Positions 1-12,248 of a DNA stretch of 64,000 bases are shown one piece after another. Location: assembly GCA_002914845.1 (NCBI GenBank), contig JXTC01000011.1, forward strand, positions 190,357 through 254,356, written 5' to 3'. The position numbers and the translations under genes were made by a program. Source of the stretch: Trema orientale. Lineage: Eukaryota; Streptophyta; Magnoliopsida; Rosales; Cannabaceae. Position 1 is the first letter of the stretch. The number at the start of each line of letters is the position of its first letter. Under the pieces are notes generated by a model, which made no database searches, was not told the origin of the DNA, and worked only from the letters and a program-made list of their open reading frames with translations.

Positions 1-283
1 TATTCTCATACTTTTAATACTTTATTCTTTTCCTAGTAGTGCTGTCTTTTATGTTGTTAGTAGTGCTGTCTTGTCTATTTGTTTTATGTTGTTTTTTCTT
101 GTTTCCTGTCCTATAGCTGGTTTATTGTATGTATTCTTTGCCCCTCCTTGTAAATACGACAAGCAAGCAAGTAATAAAGATTGCTTTTTTCCTCTGATGA
201 ACTTATCAATATTGTTAGATCCCTTTTATCTTATAAGTAAATGAAACTCGAAAACTTTTTACATTATGGTTTTGTTTGATGAG
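1..283. other. AT-rich lead-in, no gene recognised
   Basis: The first 200 bases are T-rich, with a short repeat of TAGTAGTGCTGTCTT and an AATAAA near 175. This resembles the 3' end of a transcript or retroelement, but no family can be named. Bases 240-283 are the remnant of the intron before exon 5 of the SCPL pseudogene that follows. Confidence 0.4.
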
Positions 284-1800
284 TGGTTACTCACCCCGAG
301 GTCAGCTCGAATCCATTCTATTTAGGCGGCGACTCATTTTCAGGCATAATTGTCCCTATCGTTGCTGAAGAAGTAGCAAAGAGTAATAAAAGATAAATAT
401 TGAGAGCTTATGTAATCAGTATGACGCAAATTACCGATCTTGTTATGGTGCTATAGGTATTGGAGCCAACCACATACCGGGAATCAACTTCCAGGTACTC
501 GTTTATGTGCAACTTTCAATTATTCTAAATAGAGGAATGTTAGTTATCTAGAACAAGAAAAACTTTTACATTCAGGGTTATCTGCTCAGAAACCCAGCAA
601 CAGATTTCAAAGTGGATGGAAATTCCAAGGTTCAATTTGCTCACTATATGGCGCTTATACCAGATGAACTCTACCAGGTTAGAGTAAAGATTTTTTGTTG
701 TAGAGCGAATATTTTTACCAAGTATTCAAATATTTTGTTTTTGATTACATTGTCTTAGTTCAAATAGCTGCATTGTGAAAATCCAAGTTGGTTGATTGAT
801 TCTCAGTCAGTGAAGAAGACATGCAAAAGACAGTACGTAGGAACTAACAAAAACGATATGCCATGTGCAATGGATCTTGAGGCTCTCGGCGGTGGTAAGA
901 AATTCCTTTATTTCGAATAGAATGATATATTTTTCTTGTTATTTGTTTTCTCATACTATTTAGTGGATGACCATTTGGCCTTTTTGTAGTGCACTCAACA
1001 TTTAGGCCAGGGACATATCTTGGAGTCTAAGTGCCATTCAGCCTTTTCTAAAATTGAGAAGATGGATGATAATCGGAAATTACTCCTAGAAAAGCCATCG
1101 AAACCAAATCCCATTCAGCTAAACCTTCATTTCAGACATCCATCACCTGAAAATCCTAAATTTGGGTGTAGGGTGAACTCTTCGGCTCTCTTTCCTTCCA
1201 TTTGTCATGCAAATGTCTGCTGGAGATGTTTTTGTCATCGATTGATGATTGTTTTCAGAACTTTGATTATTTACTGATCTATTACTGGGCGAATGACATA
1301 AATGTTCAAGAGGCACTTCATATTCAAAAAGTAAGAGTATGTTGCCCTTCTGAAAGGAATATAAAGGAAGAAAGTTACAAAATTTTGATCACTTTTGGTT
1401 TTACTTTTGACAATGGATCAGGGAACACGAAAGACATGGATAAGATACCATAGGAACCTATACCTTATAGGCGTCAAGTTGAGAATGATGTTAGCTATCA
1501 TAAGCATCTCGACTCAAGAGGTTATCATGCTCTCATATACAGGTTAGGCCACACTTATTTCATGTCCACCTAATGTTAACTAAAGAAGTGAATTATGACT
1601 GGTTTTACCTTTTCATTATCCATCCGAAAATGGTGACCCAAAATCATTCTGGTTGGAAAATTTCAATTGCGGGATCTTAAAAAATGCTACCATCTTTCTG
1701 CAATGGAGATCATGATATGATGGTCTCCTACATTGGGACCCAAGCATGGATCAAGTCTCTGAATTTTCCCATTATTGGTCAATGGAGGCCATGGCTGCAA
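284..1800 (+). pseudogene. SCPL acyltransferase-like pseudogene (copy 1), exons 5 to 12 only
   Basis: This is a broken serine carboxypeptidase-like gene, readable by alignment with the intact copies downstream. Recognisable exons are 284-382, 457-494, 576-677, 807-893, 990-1172, 1259-1330, 1422-1542 and about 1703-1790. The catalytic-serine exon still spells GGDSFSG. Damage: a 4-base loss near 292 in exon 5 against the TTGCTCACC of other copies, a 2-base insertion near 1464 in exon 11, and loss of the acceptor AG before exon 12 (CAGCGG has become CAATGG). Homology stops after RPW in exon 12, so the exons carrying the catalytic histidine are gone. Exons 1-4 are absent from 1-283, either lost or beyond the window. 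A functional product is not possible. Host gene remnant, first member of the array. Confidence 0.88.
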
Positions 1801-2119
1801 AGCCGATAGTGCAACAATATCCTTAGGGTTTTCATGGTAGTGTAAGTTGAGAGTGTAATTATGTGCTCTTAGAAAATTCGAGAGTATAATCATGGGCTTC
1901 TAGGGCATAGTGGCATAGAAAAACTAATTTTCTTAGTAAAACGTTTATTGGTAGTCTCCCGCGAACATAGATAATTGGGTTAAACTATGCTAAATACTTG
2001 TGTCTCTTATTTTCGAGTAATAGTAGAAATACACAAAAGTCACATCATTTTGTGGCACATTCTTTTAACTAATCATGTTCGTGGCATGGTCCTACTTTGA
2101 AAAAATACATGTGGTTTAA

Positions 2120-4402
2120 TTTATGGTGAAAATTCGTGCTGGCGGGGCCAGTTTAGTCAAACCGAACTTGACCCGTGATTTGTCGCGCCAAAAAATCCTC
2201 AACTTTAACCTGTCATGCACATAAATGGGTTGACCCGGACCCGACTCACTTAATATGTTTAGATAATCAACACTTAACTCACAAATTGTAACCTGCCAAC
2301 CTATTTTTGAACCCGTTTATGACCCGTATTTTAAAATATATATATATATATTATTATCCCTTTTTCAGGACTATTTGAGCCTTATTTCGAGAGAAATAAA
2401 CAATGTACGGAAAACTTTTTATACAAATTAAAATATCCTTATTTATTTATAATACACAATAAAAAAAGTAACACTATTTCGTCTTTGTGATTTTCTTTTT
2501 CATTGGTTTTGAACTAAATTTATTTTTTATAGTTTAATCAGTTTTAAATTTATTAGCGGGTCAAATGAGTAAATTTTGTGTTGCGCGAGTTAACCCGAAC
2601 TTGGCCAGTTTTTTAATTCGTATCAAGCGGATCTATCTAGTTTTAACCTATATATTTATTTCATCAACTCTAATGTTGTGAAAAATTCGTAAGTGCATGA
2701 AAGCACAAAAACAAGTAATATAATGATAATTAAAGATATCGTCCTATGGAGATTGATTAATTAAAATTTTCTACTAAGTACTGAAATTAAATTAACTCTA
2801 GTTTTATCTAACCAACTAAAATTCAAAAATAAAGAAACTAAAATAAAGTACTAATACTAAAATAGAAAAAATAAAAACAAAATATTTAAGCAAATAAATT
2901 ACTAGAAAATAAATAGAGAAAAATACCAATGCAAAAACAACCTGGGACACCGACTTCATATTTCTAATCCTCTTAATTTTCTATTGTTTCTTCCTAATCC
3001 AATTAATTTACCCAAGTGCCAATTTCAATATCCTAATGTATATTACTAATCTTTTCCAATACTTATTAATAATATTCTCACTTAATAATTTACTATATTC
3101 CTATGTAAATTGAATTAAGCAAAAGATTCATTAAGTTTTATGATTTCTTTCTAAAATTGCATAAACCTATGAGTATATTCCTATCCCATACAATTTATGT
3201 TATTCAATTCATGGACATATTCTAAACCTCCTTTTCCAATTCAGCCTAGAAATTCCTAATCAATTGACTGAGTGACCAATTCAATCAAAAACATTAAGCA
3301 CAAATAGAATAAACACTTGGTAATGTAAAGTAATTAGAATTGAAAGTAAACTAAAAAAAATTAATAATCATGGTCAAGATCCATTGACATCTTAGAAAAG
3401 GTCTAGTTCATAACTAAATAAATAAAAACTAATATAATTAATTAATACATCTTAAGAAAAATAAAAACTAAAACTGAAAAATAAAACCAAACAAAAAATC
3501 CCGCTGTTGAAGCAGCTCGACTCTATTGCTCTCTCCCCCACTGACTCTCTCTCTCTAGAATAATGTATTTTTTCCTCTTGTCTTGTACTGCTCTCTCTCT
3601 CTAGAATGTGTATTTTTTTCCTCTTATCTCGTAATCTTTTTATAACAGAAAAGAAAGTGTTTGTGTTGTACACGGATTCCAATACTCCATTCTGATTGGT
3701 CGATATGACATTTTTCTATTCCATCTCTATCTCTTTCTCTCACGTTTCTATACTAGGTTTATAATCCCATGCGGCAGAAATTCATAAGCTCGGCACGTAA
3801 CTTGCTTTTCATTGGCTGAAGCTAAACGTGACTTTGTCTAGATGATGTGGCGACTTCTGGTTGGAGATAAAATCGAGCGCACAGATGGTGAGAAGTAGCT
3901 GATCAGACACAGCCTGGTGGATGGCTGATTGTGCAAGCCAACCTGTCGACTATCCGGCCTTCCCCATTCGGCTGTTCCTGCTCACCGCGTGAAAGACACG
4001 CGCCCATCAGATGGATCTGGTCCTCGATCTAACCGTTTAGATTGTGCCTGAGATCAACCTTTTCCTTACACAAATCTGGAGCTCTATTTAATCCAAAAAA
4101 TTTTTCTTTTTAAATATAAAATCATATTAACCTTAATCAAAAATCAAAATAAAATGTAAATTAAATTATCTAACCTGAATAAATAAATAAATAAAAGAAA
4201 CGTAAAATTAAATTAAAACTAAAATCTAAATACTCAATATGAAAAATAACCTAATTATTTTAAAACTATAATAAAAATACTTAAAGACATATATTTTAAA
4301 TAAATAAAAAGATATAAATAACCCTATTTTTTATAGAGTTATCATCTAATCCCAAAAAAATTGCGTTGGTTTTCACGTCATAACCCGAATTGACATCCAT
4401 AG
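2120..4402. mobile_element. Degenerate MITE-like element interrupted by a solo LTR
   Basis: The outer ends are loosely inverted: TATGG-TGAAAATTCG near 2122 against the reverse complement of CGAATTGACATCCATA near 4386-4402. Between them are short GACCCG/CGGGT-type words, a habit of hAT-derived MITEs such as those at 31087 and 37709. The LTR at 2674-4344 was inserted into it later. Terminal repeats are eroded and I could not fix a target-site duplication, so class and exact ends are tentative. Confidence 0.35.
2674..4344. mobile_element. Solo LTR-like retroelement remnant (TG...CA, 5-bp TSD TCTAA)
   Basis: The element starts TGTTGTGAAAAATTCG and ends GAGTTATCA, with the exact 5-bp duplication TCTAA at 2669-2673 and 4345-4349. 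At 1671 bp with no coding potential it fits a solo LTR or a non-coding LTR derivative. It interrupts a MITE-like element, so it is the younger of the two. Superfamily cannot be named from the sequence alone. Confidence 0.65.
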
Positions 4403-5507
4403 TTATAAATTATGCAACATTATTGTGTGTAACTTTTATGTGTACTTAGCAATACTCATTATTTTTTTATGTGTTTGTTTTTGGTGAATTCATAATTTAG
4501 ACCAAAATATTTTCTTTGTTATATATATATGGGTGTGAGAACAGTAAAAATACAAGTACAGAAAACAAAATAAGAAAGGAGAAAAGAAATCCAAGACAAA
4601 GAGAAAGTTGCAGGAAAATTAGGCTAAATATGTCTTTATTGTAATTTTTTTTTTCATTCATAGCAATTTTTATTGTAAAGTTCAAAATTTGTCTATCATT
4701 TACCCACTACTAATTGAGATTTGTCTATTAACTGGTTAAGCAGTTGATTGAGTGTTTTTCACAAACCGGTTGGATTCTGACTGCTGATTAGTACTTTGTC
4801 AAATTACCGTTTGAGATTTAAAATTATAGCATTGGCAATTTTAGTAAAATTGCTAAATTAAAAAATTTGAATTTTAGAACTGCCATTTATGAAAGTTCTC
4901 TGTCTACTGTAAGAAATGATAAAGAATATAACTAAAAGAAAAAAAAAAGCCTCAAATATTCAAATGCTGAGTGATAGACCAGAAAAATAAACAAATAGGT
5001 AAATGCACATGGAAAGTAAGTTTAAAAAAAAAAAAAGGAAAAATTGAGAGGGATGGGTAGAATTATATTAAAATGGTGATAATAACAAATATATTATCTG
5101 ATCAAATGTTCAAAACAATATATCCCATTATTCATAAATAACAAAAATATCCCTTTATATTAAAAAAACTAGTAAGTTTCTTTGAAAAAATTATTTAAAA
5201 TTTTTCATCATTAAATCTTCTTATTTTTATTCATTTTTCTCCTCCATCCACAATTATTTTTTTTTTCTTTCACTAAACATTATTTGTTGTTTGTTAAGTT
5301 ATATTTGTTTTGTTATAAGTATAGAAATGATAATTTTGTCTTTTTGTCTGTCAATTTTGATTTTTGATCTAATAAGACAGGTGAAAAATTTGTATTATTT
5401 TGTCAGTTAAAAAATAAAAAAAAGATACTTTTGTAATTTAGAAAAATTAGGGTGATATATGAGTATTTTATCAAAACCAATGGATATTTTTGTTGTTATC
5501 CCTCTAA
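4403..5507. other. AT-rich intergenic DNA
   Basis: No gene, RNA or clear repeat is visible. There are several poly-A/T runs and a short TA run near 4520. Small open frames here are low complexity and match nothing I recognise. Confidence 0.5.
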
Positions 5508-6319
5508 AGTGCAATGGGTTTCTAACACTTATACCTATAAAAACTGGAAAAAATTATAAATATACGGAAGTAACACTTTGTTTCAATTTTCGTACGGTTT
5601 TTATTAAGAAAATATCACTTTTTAAAAAATATTTAGAAAAAAACCATTTTTAAAATAATTACTAGTTAGAAACTAGTTACTGGTTACTGGTTACTAGTTA
5701 TATACCAGTTATAAATATCTTTGGTAACTAGTCACCAGGTTCCAGAAATTGGTTACCAGAAGCTAGTTATTATTTTAAAAAATGGTATTTTTATAAATAT
5801 TTTTTTAAAAAATAATATTTTTCTAATAAAAATAATACCGCACCTTAAAAAACACGAAACCACCATATTTTTCAATTTTTTTTCATGAAACACCGTATAT
5901 TGTGTAATTTCCCAAGTGCGGGTTTCTAAAACTTATACCTACAAAATCCGAAAAAAATTACAAATATATCGAAGTCACACTTTTTTCCAATTTTCGTACG
6001 GTTTTTATTAGGAAAATATCACTTGTTAAAAAATATTTAGAAAAATATCATTTTTAAAATAGTTACTAATTACCAGTTTTTAGAAACTGGTTACTGGTTA
6101 CTAGTTATATACTAATTATAGATATCTTTGGTTACTTGTTACTAGTTTTCAGAAACTAGTTATCAGAAATTAGTTATTATTTTAAAAAATGATATTTTTC
6201 TAAGTATTTTTTAAAAAATAATATTTTTTTAATAAAAACCGTACGCACCTTAAAAAACACAACATCACTGTATTTTTCAATTTTTTTTCTCAAACACCGT
6301 ATATGGTGTAATTTCCCTA
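5508..6319. repeat. Tandem pair of ~404-bp foldback units rich in GGTTACTAGTTA words
   Basis: Two units are arranged head to tail (about 5508-5911 and 5912-6319), with the landmark GGGTTTCTAA.ACTTATACC at 5516 and again at 5920. Each unit is roughly palindromic: CGTACGGTTTTTATTA on the left is answered by TAATAAAAACCG (TACG in the second unit) on the right. The centre is packed with direct and inverted forms of ACTGGTTACTAGTTAT. There is no coding capacity. It lies immediately upstream of SCPL copy 2. A related, more decayed element is at about 12890-13250. Confidence 0.7.
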
Positions 6320-6423
6320 GCGCAATTATTCGCTCAGTAGTTGGTCGGGTCCATGCTCATGACTCTTACTAATCTCAAGTCCTTTCCTTCTTCACAGGAC
6401 AAAGATAAAGTTGAAGGAAATGG

Positions 6424-9400
6424 ATGGTCCACTTGGTGAGAACTGAGAAGCAAAGAGTACGGTTTTGGGACAAAATGTTAAAGTGGCTTCATATTCATCT
6501 TTTTATTTTCTTGGTGATTTTCACAAACCATGTGATTTCTTCCTCCGTCGTCAAATCACTGCCAGGATTTTCTGGTTCCCTTCCTTTCAAACTTGAAACT
6601 GGGTGAGTGAGTTTTCCAGCTACATCTGCACTTTTCTCTTCTTCAAAGCGAACCAAAAGTTGGAAGTCATGATCAAATCCTATACTGGAATTTATAGCAT
6701 AGTTACTACACAACAAGTTGGTTAGTTTGGTGGTAACCACTAACCTTAGATTTTGGCATGTTACATACAATATGCTGCAACTAGTTTAATGCCTTGGCTA
6801 TTTTTATTTTTCTTTGCAGATACATAGTGGTGGATGAAAAGGAAGATGTTCAGTTTTTTTATTACTTTGTTGAATCTGAGGGGAATCCAAGAAATGATCC
6901 ATTGATGCTCTGGTTTTCTGGTGGCCCTGGTTGCTCTAGTATCTGTGGCTTTGCTTTTGAGATAGGTTGTTTTTGTGATTTATTTCTTCTCACTTTTTTG
7001 TACTCTTTTATGGGATTTCACCGATTTACTATTATAATGCATCATTGATGAATAGTAGCCATTTGTTCCCCTGAAAAACACCACTCTTTTTTGGTAAGTA
7101 ACATGACCCTTTTTGAATTCAAGCGAAAAAAAAAGAAGAAGAAAAACACATGACCCTTTTTGAAATAACAGGGTAATTTTAAGCTGCTCTCTCTTGTAGC
7201 TAAAAATCAAATCTTGTATATGCCAGCAAAAAAAAGTCTAGCCACTTTTGTTTGAATAATAAATTTTCGAGTTTCAGTTGTGTAGGTCCTATTAAATTTA
7301 ACATAGTTGAATACAATGGGAGCTTACCAACATTAGTACTTAATCCATACTCATGGACAAAGGTATTGATACTTATTGTATCTTTTTCTATATTTTTTCT
7401 CATCTTCTTTTACTTACCTCCTACCATTTTCTGACTCTGTTTGTGCACAATTATAATGATTCCATAGTTTGCCAGCATCATCTTTGTAGATGCACCTGTT
7501 GGCACTGGATTCTCATTTTCAAGGAGCATGGAAGGGTCCCAGACAGGCGACTTTGTCTATGCTAACCGAAGTGTTAATTTTCTGAGAAAGGTGAACAAGC
7601 ATTTTGGTTACAGTCACTGCATTTCAAGGAACTTTATTAACAGATCTTATATTCTTGTCAGTTAAAAAAAAAAAAAAAAAAAAGACGAAGTTGTCTTTTT
7701 TGCATTATGGTGTTGTTTGGTGTGCAGTGGTTGCTTGCTCACCCTGAGTTCAGCTCGAATCCATTCTATTTAGGGGGTGACTCGTTTTCTGGCATGATCA
7801 TCCCTATCATTGCTGAAGAAATAGCAGAGAGTAATGACATATAAAATTTAAAGAATATGTATATGATCTCAAACTCTAAAACTCAGTCAGTATGAAGCAA
7901 ATTACCAAGATTTGTATGCTGCTGCAGGTACTGAAGCCAACCGAATACTGGGAATAAAGTTGCAGGTACTCCTACAAATTTTAATTATTGGGATAGAAGT
8001 TGTAGTTATCTAGAATAAGAAAAAACCTTTGATATTCAGGGTTATGTGCTCGGGAACCCCGTAACAGATTCTGAACTTGATGGGAATTCCAAGGTTAAAT
8101 TTGCTCACCGCATGGCGCTTATATCAGATGAACTCTACCAGGTTAGATTACAAAATTTCATTGCATAGCGAATGTATATCAATAAAGTACTAAAAATTTA
8201 TCCTTTTCATTCCACTGTCTTGGTTCAAATAGCTAACATTTTGAAATTATAAGTTGCTTGATTGATTCTCAGTCAGTGAAGAAGACTTGCAAAGGGCACT
8301 ACACGGGAACTCACAAAAACGATACGATGTGTGCGAAGGATCTTGAAGCTATCTCAGTGGTGGGAAGAATTTTTCTTTTTGTTTGAATAGATTGATAATT
8401 GTTTTTTTTCCTTATTTGTTTGCTTTGATCGTTTAGTGCATAATCATTTGGCTTTTTTGTAGTGCACTAAAAATTTAAGCCAGAGATATATCTTGGAGCC
8501 CAAGTGTGATTCAGCCATTAATGATATTGAGAAGATGGATGCTAACCATAGATCACTCCTTGAAAAGCCATTTAAACCAAATTGGAACCAACTTAGTCTT
8601 AATCCACCACCTGAAAATCCTAAATTTGGTTGTGGGGTAAACTAAACAGCTCTCTTTCCTTTCATTTGTAATTGAAATTTCTTGAGATGTTTTGTCACTG
8701 AGTGATGAATATTGTTTCAGAATTACCAAAATTTACTGGTCTATTACTGGGCGAATAATGAAACTGTTCAAGAGGCACTTCATATTCACAAAGTAAGCAT
8801 TTTCCTCTTCTGGAAGGAATACAAGGATGAAAATCAAAAGATTTTGATCCATTTTAGATTTTCTTTGTGACAATGGATCAGGGAACAATAAAGACATGGA
8901 TAAGATGCGATAGGAACCTACCTTACAGGTATCAAGTTGAGAGTGTTGTTAGCTACCATAAGCAACTCAACTCAAGAGGTTATCGAGCTTTGATATACAG
9001 GTTAGGCCACACTTACTATATGTCAACCTAGTGTTAAACAAAGCAGTTAGATATACTTGGTTTTAACTTTTTCATTATCCATCCAACTATGGTGACCCGA
9101 AATCACCCTTGTTGGAAAACAACGATTCCACAATCTCCAAAAATGCTACGATCTTTCTGCAGCGGAGATCATGACATGATGATCCCCTACATCGGGACCC
9201 AAGCCTGGATCAAGTCTCTGAATTTTCCCATAGCTGTTCACTGGAGACCATGGGTGGTTGATGATCAAATTGCAGGGTAAGCTAAGGGCTCTGCTTCACT
9301 TCACTTAGAAAGTTTTAAGTTTCAACTATGAACCTCTGACCTCTACTGCTTTATTGGGCACTAATTTTTGTATGTATGTAGATATGTGACGGAATATTCA

Positions 9401-9603
9401 AAGGGGTCATTCACATTCGCCACTGTCAAGGCTAGTAGTGCATTTTTTTTTTTTTTTTTTGCTATAAGACTCCAGAAAATGGCCTAAGCTAAAAGATGGT
9501 TGATGGTTGTTTTATGCAGGGAGGAGGTCATACAGCTCCAGACTTCCGACCCAAAGAATGCCATGCCATGTTCAAAAGATGGATATCACAAGAACCACTC
9601 TGA
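6424..9603 (+). CDS. Serine carboxypeptidase-like acyltransferase (SCPL copy 2), 14 exons, 488 aa
   Basis: Probable clade IA SCPL, a family that includes vacuolar acyltransferases moving acyl groups from 1-O-glucose esters; actual substrate unknown. Exons: 6424-6602, 6820-6965, 7286-7362, 7468-7590, 7728-7830, 7928-7965, 8040-8141, 8273-8359, 8463-8636, 8721-8792, 8882-9000, 9163-9276, 9382-9430, 9520-9603; the frame is open throughout. A hydrophobic signal lies at about residues 19-40, then [15 protein letters not shown], the oxyanion motif GGPGCSS, catalytic Ser194 in GGDSFSG, Asp411 in SGDHD and His465 in GGGHTAP. Start: the ATG at 6420 runs into a stop after eight codons, so 6424 is used; the first residues ([10 protein letters not shown]) differ from MAAPETEKQ in copy 3. 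Intron 13 begins GCTAGT rather than the GCAAGT of the sister copies, so its splicing may be weaker. Peptidase activity is the alternative, less likely from the SGDHDM motif. Confidence 0.9.
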
Positions 9604-9791
9604 CCGACTTTAAATAAATACTTTGTAATTCTACGAGTTACTTTAAGGTGCCCAATACTAAATAAAGTGTCGGTTTTATTGTTGGAGGATGATCTGACAC
9701 TGAGGACCTAGAGTGGGTCCTATGTGGGATCTAGTATATCCTTAAAGTAAAAAACTGACAGTCATGTAGTATTTATGGTTTCAGGCCAAAA

Positions 9792-10084
9792 ATGTTAGTG
9801 GCTCAATTTATATTCCTCTCATCTTGTTTTTTGGTGCTTTTCTCATATCATGTGGTTCCTTCCTCCGTCGTCATATTCCTGCCAGGATTGTATGCATGCA
9901 GTTACCTGAGAGAATATTCAAGGGGGGTCATTCACATTCGCTACTGTCAAGGCAAGAAGTGCCTTTTCCTAATTCTTATGCATACGACACTAGAAAATGG
10001 CCTAAGCTAGTTTATAAAGATTTTTGTTTGGTACCCGAAGAATGCTTTGCCATGTTCGAAAGATTGCTCTCTCAAGAACCACTC
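9792..10084 (+). pseudogene. SCPL chimeric remnant: exon 1 joined to exons 13-14 (copy 2b)
   Basis: The segment starts with an exon-1-like stretch (LVAQFIFLSSCFLVLFSYHVVPSSVV, then a PGF-like LPG near 9890). It jumps at about 9890-9905 into exon 13 (EYSRG-like, then the FATVK region) and ends in an exon-14-like tail (PEECFAMFERLLSQEPL, stop at 10082-10084). Exons 2-12 and the catalytic motifs, including GGGHTAP, are missing. The junction falls where a GTATGCATGCAG resembles the end of intron 12, so a deletion between exon 1 and that intron is the simple explanation. Overlapping short frames of 72 and 87 codons remain open and carry the signal-like segment, but there is no evidence of function. 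Confidence 0.78.
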
Positions 10085-10823
10085 TAACCGACTTTTGAGT
10101 ATTATTATGCATTCTATTTATTTACAACTAGCATCATATAAAAATATATATGAATGTGAATGGTACTGAATGTACTGATTTCTGGAATTTGAATAATGGT
10201 TATGCTTAATAGACATTCTATCAGAGTTTCTTAGAATTTGTAAATTATGTTTCTAAGAAAAATGTGGTCGTTTGTTATTGGAGCCGTGGCTAGAAGTAGA
10301 AACATACATTGGGGGAGCTGAGAATGAATGGGGAACACGCCTTGAAGAAAAGTCCGGACGAAACCAATATCTTATAACTTGTGTTACAGATATTAAGTTG
10401 AGAGCAATGCGAACATTGTCGTTTGAGTTATCGGCATTGGTCACCCCAGTACCCATCACAAAGGGGAGAGAATGATGTTGCACAGAAGAGGGCCGGCGCT
10501 TCACAGAAAAACGACAACACTCTAAAAGTGGAATCAAAGGAACGACAATTAACGTGATCGGGGAGGAAAAAAAAAAAAAGGGACAATACGGAAAACGACA
10601 TTGTTGAAATCGACATTACCAGGAAATAAGACAGGAAAATAATACGACGTCAAATGGAAACGACAACTAGAAAGGACTATAAACTCAGGAAAAAAGACAT
10701 ACGACAACCCCGGTCCGGATGAATAGTAATTTGCCTCTTTGTACCTTGGCAAGAAACAGAGCCGGGAAACAGAAGGAAAAACTCGGATAGATTGGTTGGT
10801 TGAACTTGAGTGTATGACTAACA
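10085..10823 (+). other. SCPL 3' remnant, then upstream region of the basic-protein gene
   Basis: No gene is seen. From about 10465 the sequence is rich in ACGACAA words and matches 38525-38896, the region upstream of the second copy of the next gene. So promoter and 5' leader were duplicated with that gene. I see no clear TATA box. Confidence 0.5.
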
Positions 10824-10898
10824 ATGTCCCGGCAAGATAAGCGACGCAAGTTCAATGAGGCCGTCCTCAACATGCTATATCCGCCTCCTTCTCCACAA

Positions 10899-10934
<36 letters not shown>

Positions 10935-11707
10935 TATATGGTTCATATATATATATATATATATATTCTGTTATCTGTATTTTTCTGCAGCATTTTGATT
11001 TTGGGGTTGTATACTATAAACTGGTACAGCCAAAAGAGGAGGACTTGGAAGCGGTGAACAATTTGAGTGAAGGTTTTGATTCGGGTCTTGTTCCAGGTCT
11101 ACAACGATGGATTCATTTTACCCATTTTCATTCGAATTATCAACAAGTTTGGGAAACTAGACCAACTCACTCCAGGTTTTTGTGTTTTGACAAAGAATTC
11201 AGATGATTTGGGTGAGAAGACCAGTTCAAATACCTCTTCAAGCAACGATGACGGTGACGATGGCGACGGCGGTGAAAGCGGGTCTCAGAAGCTTACTAGA
11301 GCTCAGAGGAAGAGACTTCGGAGAAAAAAGCTCAAGATTGACGCTTCTCGCCGTGGCCGAATAATTGGGCCACTTTTACCTCCTCCGGTAGGTGATGACA
11401 ATCGTGTACTTGAGAATGAATCACCAAGTGTTCGACGAAATGCCGCTGAGGAACCTGCCTCTACAACTACCGAAAAGCCTGGTAAAGATCTCCAGTGTTT
11501 TTGCCTTTTGCCAAACGAGTAAATTAAAAGATAAGTTTATTTGAAAATTGTTTCGTTTTCGGGTCAGGAGAGACGCCTACTTGCGAGGGTAACAACAGCA
11601 AAGTAAAGCAAAGGAGGATGGCTAAGAAGCTGGCCAGACAAAGCTTGTCAGCTTCTCAACAAGAAGAAAATGGCCACCAACATCAACAAAATTGCAAACA
11701 ATACTAA
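10824..11707 (+). CDS. Small basic protein of unknown function (copy A), 4 exons, 199 aa
   Basis: Exons 10824-10898, 10991-11096, 11203-11481 and 11568-11707 join in frame with GT-AG introns. The protein opens with MSRQDKRRKFNEAVLNMLYP. Residues 26-60 are HFDFGVVYYKLVQ and an acidic piece, followed by a Ser/Asp/Gly-rich linker and a strongly basic block at 90-113 (LTRAQRKRLRRKKLK, then SRRGRIIGPLLPP). A second basic patch (QRRMAKKLARQSL) lies near the C-terminus. The basic blocks look like nuclear or nucleolar targeting and nucleic-acid binding; that is inference, since I do not recognise a named domain. Intron 1 carries (CT)n and (TA)n runs. Start chosen because the second copy at 38897 begins the same way. 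It sits between SCPL copies 2b and 3. Confidence 0.75.
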
Positions 11708-11888
11708 ACCCTCAAGTTTAAGTTGTTGAGGGTGGAGAGATGGTATTTTTTCAAAACATGGTTGAAGATGTGTAACAAGGAAATGAGGTGAAGAGCATAG
11801 ATACCATTTGAATTTGATGTTAATGATATATAATTATATATATATATATATATATATGTTTTAACCAATGGATATCCGAAATTATTGT

Positions 11889-12248
11889 GGCCCCGTTTGT
11901 TTCGCCTATTTGAATGTGTGTATTTGAATGGAAATTGTGGAATGAGTTATAATTGGAATGGAAGACATTTGAATGGAAAAAATAGTGGAATGGGTTATAA
12001 TTAGAATGGGAGTATTGGAATGGACCATTCAAAAATACCTCTTCCCTTCCATTCTCATCCAAGACACAAAAATCCATTCAAATAGTTGATGTGACTGATG
12101 AACCATTTGAATGGAAAAACTAAATTGTTGAAACAAACACTCATTCCAAAAGACCATTTAAATGAAAAATTTAGAGTTGTTGAAACAAACACCCATTCAA
12201 ATGGATTTTCCATTCCAATGGAATGGAATGGGCGAACCAAACGGCCCC
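11889..12248. mobile_element. MITE with GGCCCCGTTTG-type terminal inverted repeats
   Basis: A 360-bp non-coding element. It starts GGCCCCGTTTGTTTCGCC and ends with GGCGAACCAAACGGCCCC, which read as imperfect inverted repeats. It is flanked by a possible 3-bp TGT duplication. The interior is made of GAATGGAAT/ATTCCATTC words. A second copy is at 50560-50917. The ends resemble Tourist/PIF-Harbinger-type MITEs, but the flanking triplet is not the usual TWA, so the superfamily is left open. Confidence 0.7.

Noticed and set aside
10253-10873. Overlapping minus-strand frames before the basic-protein gene
   Set aside because: No family match; the region is the duplicated promoter of the plus-strand gene.
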